Below are positions 1 through 9,192 of a stretch of DNA of 64,000 nt, piece after piece; position 1 is the first letter of the stretch, and each line of letters begins with the position of its first letter. Source of the DNA: NIOZ-UU13 sp035528395 (GTDB taxonomy: Bacteria > Planctomycetota > Phycisphaerae > Sedimentisphaerales > Anaerobacaceae); contig DATKYR010000112.1 of the NCBI GenBank assembly GCA_035528395.1, positions 22,790-86,789 of the forward strand. Direction: 5' to 3'. The position numbers and the translations under genes were made by a program. The notes under the pieces are model-generated. The model was not told the DNA's origin. It was given only the letters and a program-made list of their open reading frames with translations, and did no database searches.

Positions 1-241
1 CGGTTTTGACATCAGGGTCGTAGTGAATCTCATTAATCACAACGGAAGGTGTAATCTCATTCAAGTCACCTACCGGGACACTCGTGTTACGTAGCGATTC
101 ATCATTCGCAGTCCCGATTTTATCGGGACGGGGAACGGAGCTGCTGCGCAGAGTAACATCGGCCTTCGCCGAGACGAGCACGGAACCCGCTGATGATACG
201 ATTAATATCAGAGTAAAAGAGAAACTGAAAGACCTGAACAT
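1..241 (-). CDS. Lamin-tail-domain-type exported protein, N-terminal part only
   Basis: The gene runs off the left edge, so only about 80 residues are visible. ATG at 241-239 follows a purine-rich AGGAAGG stretch. Residues 1-25 form a signal peptide (hydrophobic core FSFTLILIVSSAGSVLVSA). At the end of the visible part, VINEIHYDP is the characteristic opening strand of lamin tail (LTD) domains, which in planctomycetes sit in large exported proteins. Between the two lies a stretch of odd composition (about residues 28-65) that coincides with two short palindromic repeats and looks like in-frame repeat insertion. The LTD call rests on this single motif. The enzymatic or binding role is unknown. 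Confidence 0.6.
   Translation of the reverse strand, partial: MFRSFSFSFTLILIVSSAGSVLVSAKADVTLRSSSVPRPDKIGTANDESLRNTSVPVGDLNEITPSVVINEIHYDPDVKT
111..179. repeat. Short palindromic repeats inside the lamin-tail gene
   Basis: Positions 111-129 are a perfect inverted repeat, GTCCCGAT / ATCGGGAC with a 3-nt centre; near-copies occur between genes at about 30552 and 45825. Positions 159-179 contain CGGCCTTCGCCGAGACGAGC, found identically at 1839-1859 inside the GGDEF/HD-GYP gene. Both repeats keep the host reading frame open. Confidence 0.7.
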
Positions 242-592
242 CTTCCAACCCCTTCCTCATTGATTGTTTGGCCACTAATTGCGGTTCAATCTTTGCAAAC
301 TACTATTTATACTCATTTTAACATATAAACACCGGTCGAGTCAACGCCTTTGATAAAATATAACCGTTCCAAAGATTGTGGGAAAATTTTCAATGCACAA
401 TCTGCTGTGTTTTCCCTTCCTGCTGAACCACAATAAATTGTGGCAAAAATCGTCAACAACACATTTTGGGACAGTTACGATAAAATACGCAGTTAAAGGT
501 AAATAAACTTTTTAGCGTATTAGAATTGACATTCGTAGTCACCAGACCGATAACAACCTTTCCAGGAACTTGATTTCTCTGTTAACTATTAT
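242..592. other. Intergenic spacer, no gene seen
   Basis: AT-rich and without a credible coding frame. About 425-500 resembles 41855-41935 (shared ACACATTT-GGGACAGTT core with similar flanks), so part of it belongs to a dispersed non-coding repeat. Confidence 0.5.
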
Positions 593-847
593 CTGTTGCG
601 GAAACGTTGTTTGTCATTCCCGCGGAAGGGTCTGTTGAAAAAGTCGAGATTGCTTCGTCGCTACACTCCTCGCAATGACGCAAAATGCGTTTTCAAGTCA
701 TTGCGAGCGATTCGAAGAATCACGAGGCAATCTCAAAACGTTCATTTTGAACCTTGGCAACAGGCCCGAAAGCGGGAATCCGGCTTTTCCACTCTGGGCG
801 CCTGTTTTCGCAGTGGTGACATCGTCGGTTTTTGTTTTCCACAACAG
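593..847. mobile_element. MITE-like element, family A, copy 1
   Basis: The ends are inverted: CTGTTGCGGAAAC at 593-605 and GTTTTCCACAACAG at 834-847. The ~255-bp body is closely similar to 50066-50323 and shares its ends with 36827-36987. It carries nested palindromes and no transposase. An open frame of 96 codons across it is repeat-derived and probably not a gene. Flanks contain TAACTA on both sides, but a clean target duplication cannot be fixed by eye. Confidence 0.7.
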
Positions 848-950
848 GAGCTAACTACAAAAATTCCAGAAGTAGCAGATGATTAATGCCGATGAATTTT
901 AGTTGAATATTGTTGAATAGATATTCGGTTGGAGGGATCGGTTATACTTT

Positions 951-3239
951 ATGAATCATACAAAGCACCAAAAAATGGATGTAATTGTTGAACGGCCTGC
1001 AGAGATTATAACTATCAGCAATAATGACACCATCAAAGCAGCCGCGTTTAAGATGTTTACTAATAAAGTCGCTTGTCTTATCGTAAATAATGACAACGGG
1101 GACTTTATTGGCCTCGTGACAGAGCGAGATATTGTCAACCGAGTGGTTGCCGCCTCAATGGACATTGAGAAAACCACCATAAACGAAATTATGACGACCC
1201 AGGTTATCTCCTGTTCTCCCAATACTCCGAGCAGCAAGATCCGAGAAATTATGACCTCTAATCAGATTCGCCATTTGCCGATTGTCTATAACAAAGTTGT
1301 GGTCGGAATAGTCTCGACTCGTGACCTTATGGCAAGACAGCTTCTTGAGGACCGAGCGGCAGCCGAGGAAGTCGCAATGCTCTCAACTTGCCTGAAAAGC
1401 ATCGACTTAAACGAGGTCGCCGATATAGTTACACGTGAGGTACCAAAGCTCTTCCAGGCCGAGAAATGTGTACTGTTTATTCACCGAAACAGCTCTATTC
1501 GTCAGGGCGGAGCCTGCCATAGCACGACATCCAAAGCCTCCCTACAGGTGGTTCGCAAACCACCACTGCTCAGCTACAACAATTGTTGCTGCCCCAAAGA
1601 GATCCTGATGCAAATAAAAGACACGCCCCAATTTTATGACGAAGCTGAATTTCACTATGACAGCATCCCGAGCGTTTGTGAAAAGCTGGGGGCACAATCT
1701 CCCCGACTGGTCATTCCGCTTAATACCTCTACTCACCGTTTTTCACCCGATTCTTCGCCTCCGCCGGCAACAAGCGGGGGCAAAACCGCAAGAGCAAAGC
1801 AAAATGGTGGGGGCGGTAGGGACGGCCCGGCTACGGCCTCGGCCTTCGCCGAGACGAGCTATTTGTGTATGTGTGGCTTAGCTGATTCCACCGCCACAAA
1901 TAAAGAGCTAACATCCTATAAGGCGAAATTAGCAAGAGAAATCCTGAACTCCCATCTGACTAATGCAAAGTTGTATCAAGAGGCAAGGCTGACTTCCCTG
2001 ACCGATGCGCTAACCGGAGTAGGCTCAAGGAAGCTTCTTGAGGATAAACTTCAAGCCGAGTGCGCCCGCACAAAACGCTACAAACGTAATTTCTCCGTTG
2101 CAATCATAGACCTCGACAACTTCAAAACAATCAATGATATATTGGGTCATGCCACCGGCGACGATACGCTCAGAAAACTTGCCCAATATATGAAAAGCCA
2201 GAAAAGAACTTCGGATGTGCTCACACGCTACGGCGGCGACGAATTTGTCATACTAATGCCGGAAACAAAAGCACAAGATGCTGTTAAATTATTGGAAAGG
2301 ATTCGAGAGAAGGTCCAGAAAATAAAGGTCGTGGAAAACCTCCCGGTGACAATCAGTTGTGGGATAGCACAAAGCCTGTCCGACGCCACTAATTCTTCCA
2401 GAGAGCTAATTCGCAGAGCGGACCTGGCTCTGTACGAAGCCAAAAGTGCCGGACGAAACTGCGTTAAAGTCTGGGACAAAACTATGTCAAAGGTCCTAAA
2501 CGATAACGACATCGAGACAGAGAAGATTAAAAAGCTACAAAGACGTATTGCCGGCCTGTCAGTGCAGGCGGAGAAGGTCTTTATTCAAAGCATCTGGGGA
2601 TTGGTCCAGGCACTTGAAGCAAAAGACTTTTATACAAAGAAACATTCCGAAAACGTAATGCACTACGCCGTCGGCATTGCCACGACAATGAAAATCGCTC
2701 CGAAACAATTAGAAACCATTCGCCGTGCTGCAATGATTCACGACATCGGAAAGATTGGAATACCCGATGCAATTTTATCAAAGACAGGTGAGCTAACACC
2801 TCGTGAACGCACCATCATTGAGCAGCATCCCCTTGTGGCCGTCCGAATCCTTGAAAAAATGACTTTTCTGGAACAGGAGATAGCTATCGTTCGACACCAT
2901 CACGAAAAATGGAACGGTCAAGGCTATCCGAATGGGCTATCTTATACTTCAATACCGGTCGGTGCACGCATTATGGCTGTAGCTGATACATTCGATGCTC
3001 TTACCTCAAATCGACCTTACCATAATGTACGGTCCCTTGACAAAGCAATCGAAATTCTGGCCGATTCATCTGGATACGATTATGAACCCAGAGCCGTTAA
3101 GGGTATGGTCGCATGGGTCCGGAAAGTTCGCAGCCAGCTGGGGGTAGTTCAACTCACTTCGGAGGATTTGCTAAATTCACAAAAGCAGCTCGACCAAAGC
3201 TCTATGGCTCCCCTTGTTGCTGATGCAGTTACTAAATAG
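951..3239 (+). CDS. CBS-GAF-GGDEF-HD-GYP cyclic-di-GMP signalling protein
   Basis: A 762-residue cytoplasmic sensor that could both make and break cyclic-di-GMP. Two CBS repeats occupy about 10-135, a GAF-like region 145-345, a GGDEF domain 350-510 and an HD-GYP domain 565-740. The cyclase active site is intact (GGDEF at 428-432) with an RxxD inhibitory site at 419-422 (RTSD), five residues upstream as expected. The phosphodiesterase has the HD pair (597-598) and HHE...GYP (GYP at 658-660), with Asn in place of the usual Asp before GQGYP. The GAF region has two low-complexity stretches (about 184-208 and 258-304) that match dispersed DNA repeats. A GGAGGG lies about 15 nt before the ATG. Likely inputs through CBS are adenosine nucleotides (family knowledge). 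Confidence 0.93.
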   Translation: MNHTKHQKMDVIVERPAEIITISNNDTIKAAAFKMFTNKVACLIVNNDNGDFIGLVTERDIVNRVVAASMDIEKTTINEIMTTQVISCSPNTPSSKIREIMTSNQIRHLPIVYNKVVVGIVSTRDLMARQLLEDRAAAEEVAMLSTCLKSIDLNEVADIVTREVPKLFQAEKCVLFIHRNSSIRQGGACHSTTSKASLQVVRKPPLLSYNNCCCPKEILMQIKDTPQFYDEAEFHYDSIPSVCEKLGAQSPRLVIPLNTSTHRFSPDSSPPPATSGGKTARAKQNGGGGRDGPATASAFAETSYLCMCGLADSTATNKELTSYKAKLAREILNSHLTNAKLYQEARLTSLTDALTGVGSRKLLEDKLQAECARTKRYKRNFSVAIIDLDNFKTINDILGHATGDDTLRKLAQYMKSQKRTSDVLTRYGGDEFVILMPETKAQDAVKLLERIREKVQKIKVVENLPVTISCGIAQSLSDATNSSRELIRRADLALYEAKSAGRNCVKVWDKTMSKVLNDNDIETEKIKKLQRRIAGLSVQAEKVFIQSIWGLVQALEAKDFYTKKHSENVMHYAVGIATTMKIAPKQLETIRRAAMIHDIGKIGIPDAILSKTGELTPRERTIIEQHPLVAVRILEKMTFLEQEIAIVRHHHEKWNGQGYPNGLSYTSIPVGARIMAVADTFDALTSNRPYHNVRSLDKAIEILADSSGYDYEPRAVKGMVAWVRKVRSQLGVVQLTSEDLLNSQKQLDQSSMAPLVADAVTK
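1722..1862. repeat. In-frame repeat insertion in the GAF domain
   Basis: This segment encodes a Pro/Ser/Gly/Ala-rich insert that separates a GAF-like strand (LVIPLNTS) from the next conserved strand (YLCMCGLAD). It ends in the same 20-mer (1839-1859) seen at 159-179. A second candidate insert at about 1500-1575 carries the palindrome GTGGTTCGCAAACCAC, related to the 20-bp palindrome at 26425-26444. Confidence 0.6.
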
Positions 3240-3374
3240 CCCTGCTGCATATGAGTTTTGATGCGGATATACACGCTTACCCCTATTGGAAGGGTTCTTC
3301 GGCTGATAGGTGTGACCGTCTTGACACAACCCTCCTTCCGTTATACAAAAACTCACGAAAGGCATACCTGTCCC

Positions 3375-4676
3375 TTATTCGTGCCGCAGCGATTCAATTG
3401 GGTCCATATTGGCCGCACGATAAGCCGGATACAAACCAAAGATTATCCCCACCCCGGCACTGATTCCAAAAGCCAACACTAATGAACCGGTCGTAATCAC
3501 CGTGCGCATCTGCCCAAAATGGGTTACAAAAAATGGTATTAGAGACCCTAAAACAATTCCAAGAACACCTCCGGACAACGTTAAAATTAACGTTTCTGAG
3601 AGGAATTGAAAGATAATATCTCGCTTCTTGGCTCCGAGGGCCCGGCGAATGCCAATCTCTCGCGTCCGTTCACTCACGGTGGCTAACATAATATTCATAA
3701 TCCCAATACCGCCAACCACAAGTGAAATCGCAGCGATTGACCCGAGAACGATGGTGAAAATGCGCTGAAATTCCTTCGCCTGCCTCATTAGCTCCAGGGG
3801 AACAGTTATTTCGTAGTCGCTTTTCTTATGAAATCGACTCATAAGCGTCTGCACGCTCTGGCGTGTCCCCATGACCAGGTTGATCTCTCTAACTTTGACG
3901 ATTATTTCCTGCAGTTCAACTTTTTCAAAATTACGACTGCCTGAGGTAATCTGCAGTGACATCTCGCCAAAACGGTTCCGCACCGTATTCAGAGGAATAT
4001 AGATGCAGCCTAAGTTCGCACCGGCCTTCTTTGCCCCTGTGGCATCCTTATCTTCAAGACCATTTCCCGCTTTGGCACTGATCTGTTCGGTAACAACGCC
4101 TACTACTCGATAGTAATCACTGGCTATTTTAATATCCTGGCCTAACGGGTCGTCAAAGGCAAACAGATCTCTGACCAACTTTTCATCAACAACACAAATG
4201 CCCCGTTTGTAGTGCATATCTGTGCTGCTGAGAAACCGCCCATATTTTACCTGGACATTCGATATCTCAGGAAACCACGGCACTGTACCGATTACTTCTA
4301 TAGACACCCTGCGAATGCGATACTGTGCTTGCTGGGAGAGACGGCGATTCGGTACTATAACCTGGACGTCTGGTATGCCGTTGCGGAAACGCTCGGCATC
4401 GGCATAGGTCAGACCATATTCTTTCATGGTTTGCTGTTGACCGCCGGACGATTGGTCTTCAGGAGGATCCACTGTTTTTATAATAATATTGTGGCTGCCA
4501 AGCTGGGCAATCTTTTCCTGTGCGTCCCGACTGGCCCCTTCACCTATCGCAAGCATAGCAATAACCGAAGATACGCCAAAGATAATTCCTAATGCGGTCA
4601 GAGTCGAACGCAGCTTGTGCATCCACAGGCTTTTTACACCCAATTTAACTGTGCGTTTTAAACGAAATAAAAACAT
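3375..4676 (-). CDS. MacB-like ABC transporter permease (FtsX family)
   Basis: A 433-residue inner-membrane permease. It has an N-terminal membrane helix (about 22-42, LTALGIIFGVSSVIAMLAIG), a large periplasmic MacB core domain (45-300) and three C-terminal helices of the FtsX type (about 306-330, 355-380, 395-420). It starts 7 nt after the stop of the ATPase gene and is the last gene of a four-gene minus-strand operon (TolC, adaptor, ATPase, permease). MacB-type pumps use ATP hydrolysis to drive a periplasmic pump that pushes substrates (macrolides, lipoproteins, peptides) out through TolC. The substrate here is unknown. In E. coli MacB the ATPase and permease are fused; here they are separate. 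Confidence 0.92.
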   Translation of the reverse strand: MFLFRLKRTVKLGVKSLWMHKLRSTLTALGIIFGVSSVIAMLAIGEGASRDAQEKIAQLGSHNIIIKTVDPPEDQSSGGQQQTMKEYGLTYADAERFRNGIPDVQVIVPNRRLSQQAQYRIRRVSIEVIGTVPWFPEISNVQVKYGRFLSSTDMHYKRGICVVDEKLVRDLFAFDDPLGQDIKIASDYYRVVGVVTEQISAKAGNGLEDKDATGAKKAGANLGCIYIPLNTVRNRFGEMSLQITSGSRNFEKVELQEIIVKVREINLVMGTRQSVQTLMSRFHKKSDYEITVPLELMRQAKEFQRIFTIVLGSIAAISLVVGGIGIMNIMLATVSERTREIGIRRALGAKKRDIIFQFLSETLILTLSGGVLGIVLGSLIPFFVTHFGQMRTVITTGSLVLAFGISAGVGIIFGLYPAYRAANMDPIESLRHE

Positions 4677-4683
4677 AACGTAT

Positions 4684-5433
4684 TTACCGCTTATTATATT
4701 CCTGTTTTTTTATGCGCCCGTCTAAGAGGCGTATTACTCTTTCGGCACCAGATGCGATACCCTCATCGTGGGTAACAGCTATCAGGGTTTTACCCTGCTC
4801 ATGCAAATCTTGAAGAATTCCCAGAATCTCCGCACCGCTTTCCGAGTCAAGATTGCCTGTCGGCTCGTCAGCCAAAATAATCAGAGGGTCGTTTGCTAAT
4901 GACCTGGCAATCGCCACTCGCTGCTGCTGACCACCGCTTAGTTCTGAAGGCCGATGCTCAAACCTGTCGCCAAGCCCTACCATTATGGCTAATTCCCTCG
5001 CACGTTCGAGGCTTTCCTCCTCGGTATAGCCCTGGTAATACATTGGAACCTCTATATTCTCTATGACACTGAGCTGGTTAATCAGATTGAACGACTGAAA
5101 CACGAAACCAATTCGGGCACCACGTATTAAGGATAGCTGGTCATCTTCGAGTTCGGAAACATTCTGGCCCCCAAGAAAGTAGCCCCCGCTCGTGGGACGA
5201 TCGAGGCAGCCGATCATATTGAGCAGCGTGGATTTACCTGAACCGCTGGGGCCCATGATAGCTACATATTCACCGCTTGTGATGGTCAGGTCAACTTCAC
5301 GCAATACCCGCAGCTCCACTGTCCCAAGCTGGTAATTCTTACACAACTGCTGCATCATTAATATCGGAGTATCACTTTTTAAATCAAGGGTTGGGTTCAC
5401 TTCCTGCACCGCCTTGTCTTTGCCTCGTTCCAC
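4684..5433 (-). CDS. ABC transporter ATPase, MacB/LolD type
   Basis: A 249-residue nucleotide-binding subunit of the efflux operon. It has Walker A GPSGSGKST (61-69), Q-loop VFQSFN, signature LSGGQQQ (165-171), and Walker B LIILADE (184-190) followed by PTGNLD. These are the features of the MacB/LolD subfamily that partners FtsX-type permeases. The start is GTG at 5433 with AAGGCGG just upstream, giving a 50-nt overlap with the end of the adaptor gene, so the genes are probably translationally coupled. An internal Met pair at residues 26-27 is an alternative start but has no ribosome binding site. Confidence 0.93.
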   Translation of the reverse strand: MERGKDKAVQEVNPTLDLKSDTPILMMQQLCKNYQLGTVELRVLREVDLTITSGEYVAIMGPSGSGKSTLLNMIGCLDRPTSGGYFLGGQNVSELEDDQLSLIRGARIGFVFQSFNLINQLSVIENIEVPMYYQGYTEEESLERARELAIMVGLGDRFEHRPSELSGGQQQRVAIARSLANDPLIILADEPTGNLDSESGAEILGILQDLHEQGKTLIAVTHDEGIASGAERVIRLLDGRIKKQEYNKR

Positions 5434-7552
5434 TTCCGCCTTGTCTCATTCTATTACGCATACTCTGCATACTCTTCATAAGCTCCGCTTTGAACTTTTC
5501 CGGGTCACTCTTACGCAGTTGTCCCAGCTCTTTGGCTTTTTCCGGGTCGGACTGTGCCAAACCACTCATTATCCGATTAATCATTTCATCTGTTAGCTGA
5601 AGCTGTCTGCCGCCCTGCGGTCTTTCTCCACCCTCCGGTGGTCTCATATCCTGTGAGGGCCCTTCACCCTGTGGGCTTTCCCCACCCTCCGGTGGTCTCC
5701 TCCTGCGCGTGCTTTGCCCGTCCTCAGCGCCCCCAGGCCGTCCGGCTCTCCTCTCTCGGGGCTGACCGTCAGGCTGGCCTTGAGTTTCCGTATCATTCGC
5801 GTCCGGCCTTGTTCTCCTCTGTGGTATTGGTTGTTGCTGTTGGAATGAGGCTGGGCCGGTCAATTCACTAAAGAGTGGAGGATTGAGCATCACCTCCTCG
5901 CCGACCTCCAAACCCTCAATAATTTCCACAAATGTATCATTAAAAAGCCCCGTTTGGACAATACGCTCTTGAGGTCTCTGCGAGGTCTTAACGTAACAGA
6001 CTTTTCTGCCGGCTCGATTTGACACTACCTGAATAGGCACAATTATTGAGTCCTCTAACTGCCTGACGAGAATTTGTACCTTACATGACATTCGACTTCT
6101 CAGAAAATCATGGGTACCATCTATACTAACTAAGGTTTTGTAAACCTTAAGGTCGGGATTCATGAAGCCACGTTGCTGGTCAGGCAGTGGAGCCACCTCA
6201 AGCACTTCGCCCTCCAATACTCTGTCGGGGAAAGCATCCATTACTATCGTTGCAAGCTGAGCCGTTTGTACCTTGTCAACCTCTGTCTCGTGGACACCGA
6301 TTTCAGCAACCATTGCCGCAGTATCAGGCATTGATAAAATCGTCTGCCCCTCAGAAACTGTTTCGCCTTCAGCAATAACTCCGCTGCTGCCTCCCCCCCC
6401 CCTATATCGCATAGACCTAAACATGTCGTCGCTGCCGCCGGTACCATATACTACCAGACCCGGAGCTTGTGCTCTAATTGTACAATACTCGATATTCTGT
6501 TTTATTTCTTTGACCCTTTTTTCTTGCCAGTAAAGCTGTTCTTTGGCTGTACTTAGTTTCACCTGGGCCTGGGCCAGTCTTGAACGACACTGGGCGTAAA
6601 CCCGCTGTAATTGGCGACCAGCCTCAACGTAGTCACTGAGGTTTTGCTCGGCATTTTTCGGGAAATCATATTCTTTAAATAAAGCCAGAGACACCTCCGC
6701 ACTTTCTTTTGAAAAAGTACGATTTATCACATTCAACTCATCTCTTTGAAGGTCAAGGTCGGAAACGTAATTAGCATCGTGAAGTTTTCTGGTCCCGGTC
6801 AACGTATCCACTGCATTATTTAAGTTACCCTCGGCCATGACAATGTCATCCTGTAATCTTTTCAACTCCTCCCCGGCAGCCGAACCGTCTAACATATTCG
6901 GATCAGTCTTTACTTCCCCAAGAAAGGGGGATATATGTTCCGTTAAGTTCGACTCTTCATTTACACCTTTAACCAGCTTATCTGCGAGTTCTGCACCTAA
7001 ATATTTCTGAAGGTCCAACAGGGCAAACCTTACTCTCAATTGAGCGTCCGCAATATCACTTTCATTTTGTATTTTCTGAATGTCATGCGCTTCTGTTGCT
7101 GAGGTAACGCTTTCCTGGTCACCGGAAAGTTCCATATCCTCCTGTATCAATCGCTCTTCTAAACCCGAAGCATCCAATTGTACAAGTACCATGTTGCTGT
7201 CTACATCTTCTTGAGTCACATAATAGCCTGCAGAGACGACATTGAGTATTGTTAAATCTCCCGTCTCCCTTCCTCTTTCGACCTTACATTTGTATTCTAT
7301 TGATTTATGGGCCCTGATACTGCCGCCTTCGGTAACGGTGATGGTCAAATTATCACGGCGCACGGTGAAGGTTCCGCCGCTCGAAGTGTCTATGCCTGCA
7401 TCTCTTTTTATCGCTGCTGCCACTAATCCCGTAACCAATACTGCCACTACAATAAGCAACATTATCAACCACCGACGCTTTATGCGTTTCCTAACACGCT
7501 GACCTTGATTACCCGATGCGTTTTGATTTTGTTTGTCTTTGTAATTTTTCAT
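5384..7552 (-). CDS. Periplasmic adaptor (HlyD/MacA-type membrane fusion protein) with long tail
   Basis: The adaptor that would link the inner-membrane pump to the TolC-like protein. ATG at 7552 overlaps the TolC stop (ATGA), which is preferred over a GTG 18 nt earlier. Residues 1-26 are basic, followed by one membrane helix (about 27-48). Next come a lipoyl/barrel-sandwich half, a long coiled-coil hairpin (about 120-345), the returning lipoyl half and beta-barrel domains. At ~722 residues it is about twice the usual MacA length. The excess lies in the extended hairpin and a C-terminal Pro/Arg/Gly/Gln-rich tail (about 575-655) with RPPEGGE-type repeats, then a short helical end. The tail could be an interaction or wall-spanning element (inference). 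Confidence 0.9.
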   Translation of the reverse strand: MKNYKDKQNQNASGNQGQRVRKRIKRRWLIMLLIVVAVLVTGLVAAAIKRDAGIDTSSGGTFTVRRDNLTITVTEGGSIRAHKSIEYKCKVERGRETGDLTILNVVSAGYYVTQEDVDSNMVLVQLDASGLEERLIQEDMELSGDQESVTSATEAHDIQKIQNESDIADAQLRVRFALLDLQKYLGAELADKLVKGVNEESNLTEHISPFLGEVKTDPNMLDGSAAGEELKRLQDDIVMAEGNLNNAVDTLTGTRKLHDANYVSDLDLQRDELNVINRTFSKESAEVSLALFKEYDFPKNAEQNLSDYVEAGRQLQRVYAQCRSRLAQAQVKLSTAKEQLYWQEKRVKEIKQNIEYCTIRAQAPGLVVYGTGGSDDMFRSMRYRGGGGSSGVIAEGETVSEGQTILSMPDTAAMVAEIGVHETEVDKVQTAQLATIVMDAFPDRVLEGEVLEVAPLPDQQRGFMNPDLKVYKTLVSIDGTHDFLRSRMSCKVQILVRQLEDSIIVPIQVVSNRAGRKVCYVKTSQRPQERIVQTGLFNDTFVEIIEGLEVGEEVMLNPPLFSELTGPASFQQQQPIPQRRTRPDANDTETQGQPDGQPRERRAGRPGGAEDGQSTRRRRPPEGGESPQGEGPSQDMRPPEGGERPQGGRQLQLTDEMINRIMSGLAQSDPEKAKELGQLRKSDPEKFKAELMKSMQSMRNRMRQGGSGTRQRQGGAGSEPNP

Positions 7553-9192
7553 TGTGTTCTTTGCTCCCACATTCCATCTGGTTTAACCTGCAAAATACCA
7601 ACATCACGAAAGAAACTCATTTTAGCAACCGTATGATTGACTAAAGCTCCCGTAAGGTCATTTTGAGCTAGAACCAAGGCGTCATTTGTTTCCAGCAGAA
7701 GCCGTATCGTACCTCGCCCGTATTCTAAAAGCAATTTCTGTTCTTCCACGCGCCTTTTTGCCAGTTCTAAGCCGATTTTTTGAATCCGGTAAGTTTCTCC
7801 GGTCTCGGCGAGGTCACGATAAGCCTGACGCACGTCCAATTTGACATTCTCAGATTCATTATCATATCCGCGCTGCCTCTGCTGGAATGATATAAGTTTA
7901 CTCATGTAATTATTGCGTTTACTTTTTCTATCGAATGGTAAGTCGGCTCCAAGACCCACCGAGTAATCGCCCTGGTGAAACAGTAACCTGCTAAAGTCGG
8001 TTCCCGTAGGTGACTCTATATTTTCGGCACCGCCGGTTAGATTTAACTGAATGCCAAGACCGTCAGCGGCCAAGGCAAGCTGTCGTACCGCATCGTCAAC
8101 TTTATTTCTGCTGTTAGCCAGGTCCAGGCGCCGGGCCAACGCTATCTCAATCGCTTCGGCTTCCGTATAATCAGGCTGGCTTATGCCGATCGCTTCCAGC
8201 GCTGCCAGCTCATTCTGGTCCAACACGATGTTGGCATCGGTCGGTAAAGACAACCTTATTTTGAAACTGTCAAGAAGCTGTTCATATCTTTGTTGGGTTG
8301 TCACAAGGTTGTTTTCTGCACTAAGCAGTCTCTGTATGGCCTCATCCGCATCGGATGGGGCCCTTTGGCCAACTTCAACCTCCATTTTCAACTGGTTTGT
8401 TGAGTCAATCAGTCTCTTATAGCTTGCTTCGGCGATGGTTACTGAGTTCTTTTGCTGCAAAACGCGATAGTATTCACTTATAATACCAACCACAAATGTC
8501 TTACGATAGCGGTTGAATGTGCGTATGTCGTATAAAACCTGTCGCTCTTCCTGCGTCAGGTCTTCTCTGGCTTGCCTGCCGGCACCGGCGCCTAATAAAG
8601 GAACGGTCACAGTGGCACTTAGAACCGAACCTAACGAAGTATGAGGGTCGCCGGTAAGAAACCGTATCCAGTTAAGTGCCAGGTTGGTACTAACCTGAAT
8701 TCCATCGGCTAAAAGGTAATCTTTACTGACTGCGAGTTGCGAGTCAACCCTTCCTTCTTCAATGACGCCACTTGCATCCTCGCCCTCATTTGTGTACGTG
8801 GCGTCAATGGTTCCAAGCCATTGAAGTGCGTATTGATGACGGATTCCTGTTAATCTGAGTGCTGAAGTGTAAAGCCTTTCTTTTTCAGACTGGTAGTCCC
8901 GATTAAATTTTGTAGCAATTTCAACGGCCTGTTGAAGATTTATAACACTTGATTCCGGTATTATTTGTGCAATTTCCACGTCATTCGGGGATGCCGGTGT
9001 ATTAGAATCGCTGATTGTATAATTAGCTTTTATACCGAAGTCATCCTGCCATTTGTCGTCAATAATCTTATAAACTTCTTTATCGGCATCGGCTTTGTGG
9101 TACTCGGGGCTGCACGCACCGGCAAAGCCCAGCATCACAGCAAAACCGAGCACCCAGCATAACAACGTTACAGGTCGAAATTTACAGAACAT
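7549..9192 (-). CDS. TolC-family outer-membrane efflux lipoprotein
   Basis: A 547-residue outer-membrane channel and first gene of the efflux operon. A lipoprotein signal ends in FAGAC with the lipidated Cys at residue 27. Two OEP repeats follow, rich in long amphipathic helices (for example the QEERQVLYDI and LAKRRVEEQKLLLEYG regions). ATG at 9192 has GGAG about nine bases upstream. The end overlaps the adaptor start by 4 nt. TolC proteins form trimeric barrels with a periplasmic alpha-helical tunnel that docks on the adaptor. The lipidated form resembles NodT/OprM-type channels. Confidence 0.92.
   Translation of the reverse strand: MFCKFRPVTLLCWVLGFAVMLGFAGACSPEYHKADADKEVYKIIDDKWQDDFGIKANYTISDSNTPASPNDVEIAQIIPESSVINLQQAVEIATKFNRDYQSEKERLYTSALRLTGIRHQYALQWLGTIDATYTNEGEDASGVIEEGRVDSQLAVSKDYLLADGIQVSTNLALNWIRFLTGDPHTSLGSVLSATVTVPLLGAGAGRQAREDLTQEERQVLYDIRTFNRYRKTFVVGIISEYYRVLQQKNSVTIAEASYKRLIDSTNQLKMEVEVGQRAPSDADEAIQRLLSAENNLVTTQQRYEQLLDSFKIRLSLPTDANIVLDQNELAALEAIGISQPDYTEAEAIEIALARRLDLANSRNKVDDAVRQLALAADGLGIQLNLTGGAENIESPTGTDFSRLLFHQGDYSVGLGADLPFDRKSKRNNYMSKLISFQQRQRGYDNESENVKLDVRQAYRDLAETGETYRIQKIGLELAKRRVEEQKLLLEYGRGTIRLLLETNDALVLAQNDLTGALVNHTVAKMSFFRDVGILQVKPDGMWEQRTQ

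Noticed and set aside
596..886. 96-codon plus-strand frame, and the similar frame at 50060-50419, as genes
   Set aside because: Both lie within family-A MITE copies and are read-throughs of palindromic repeat DNA.
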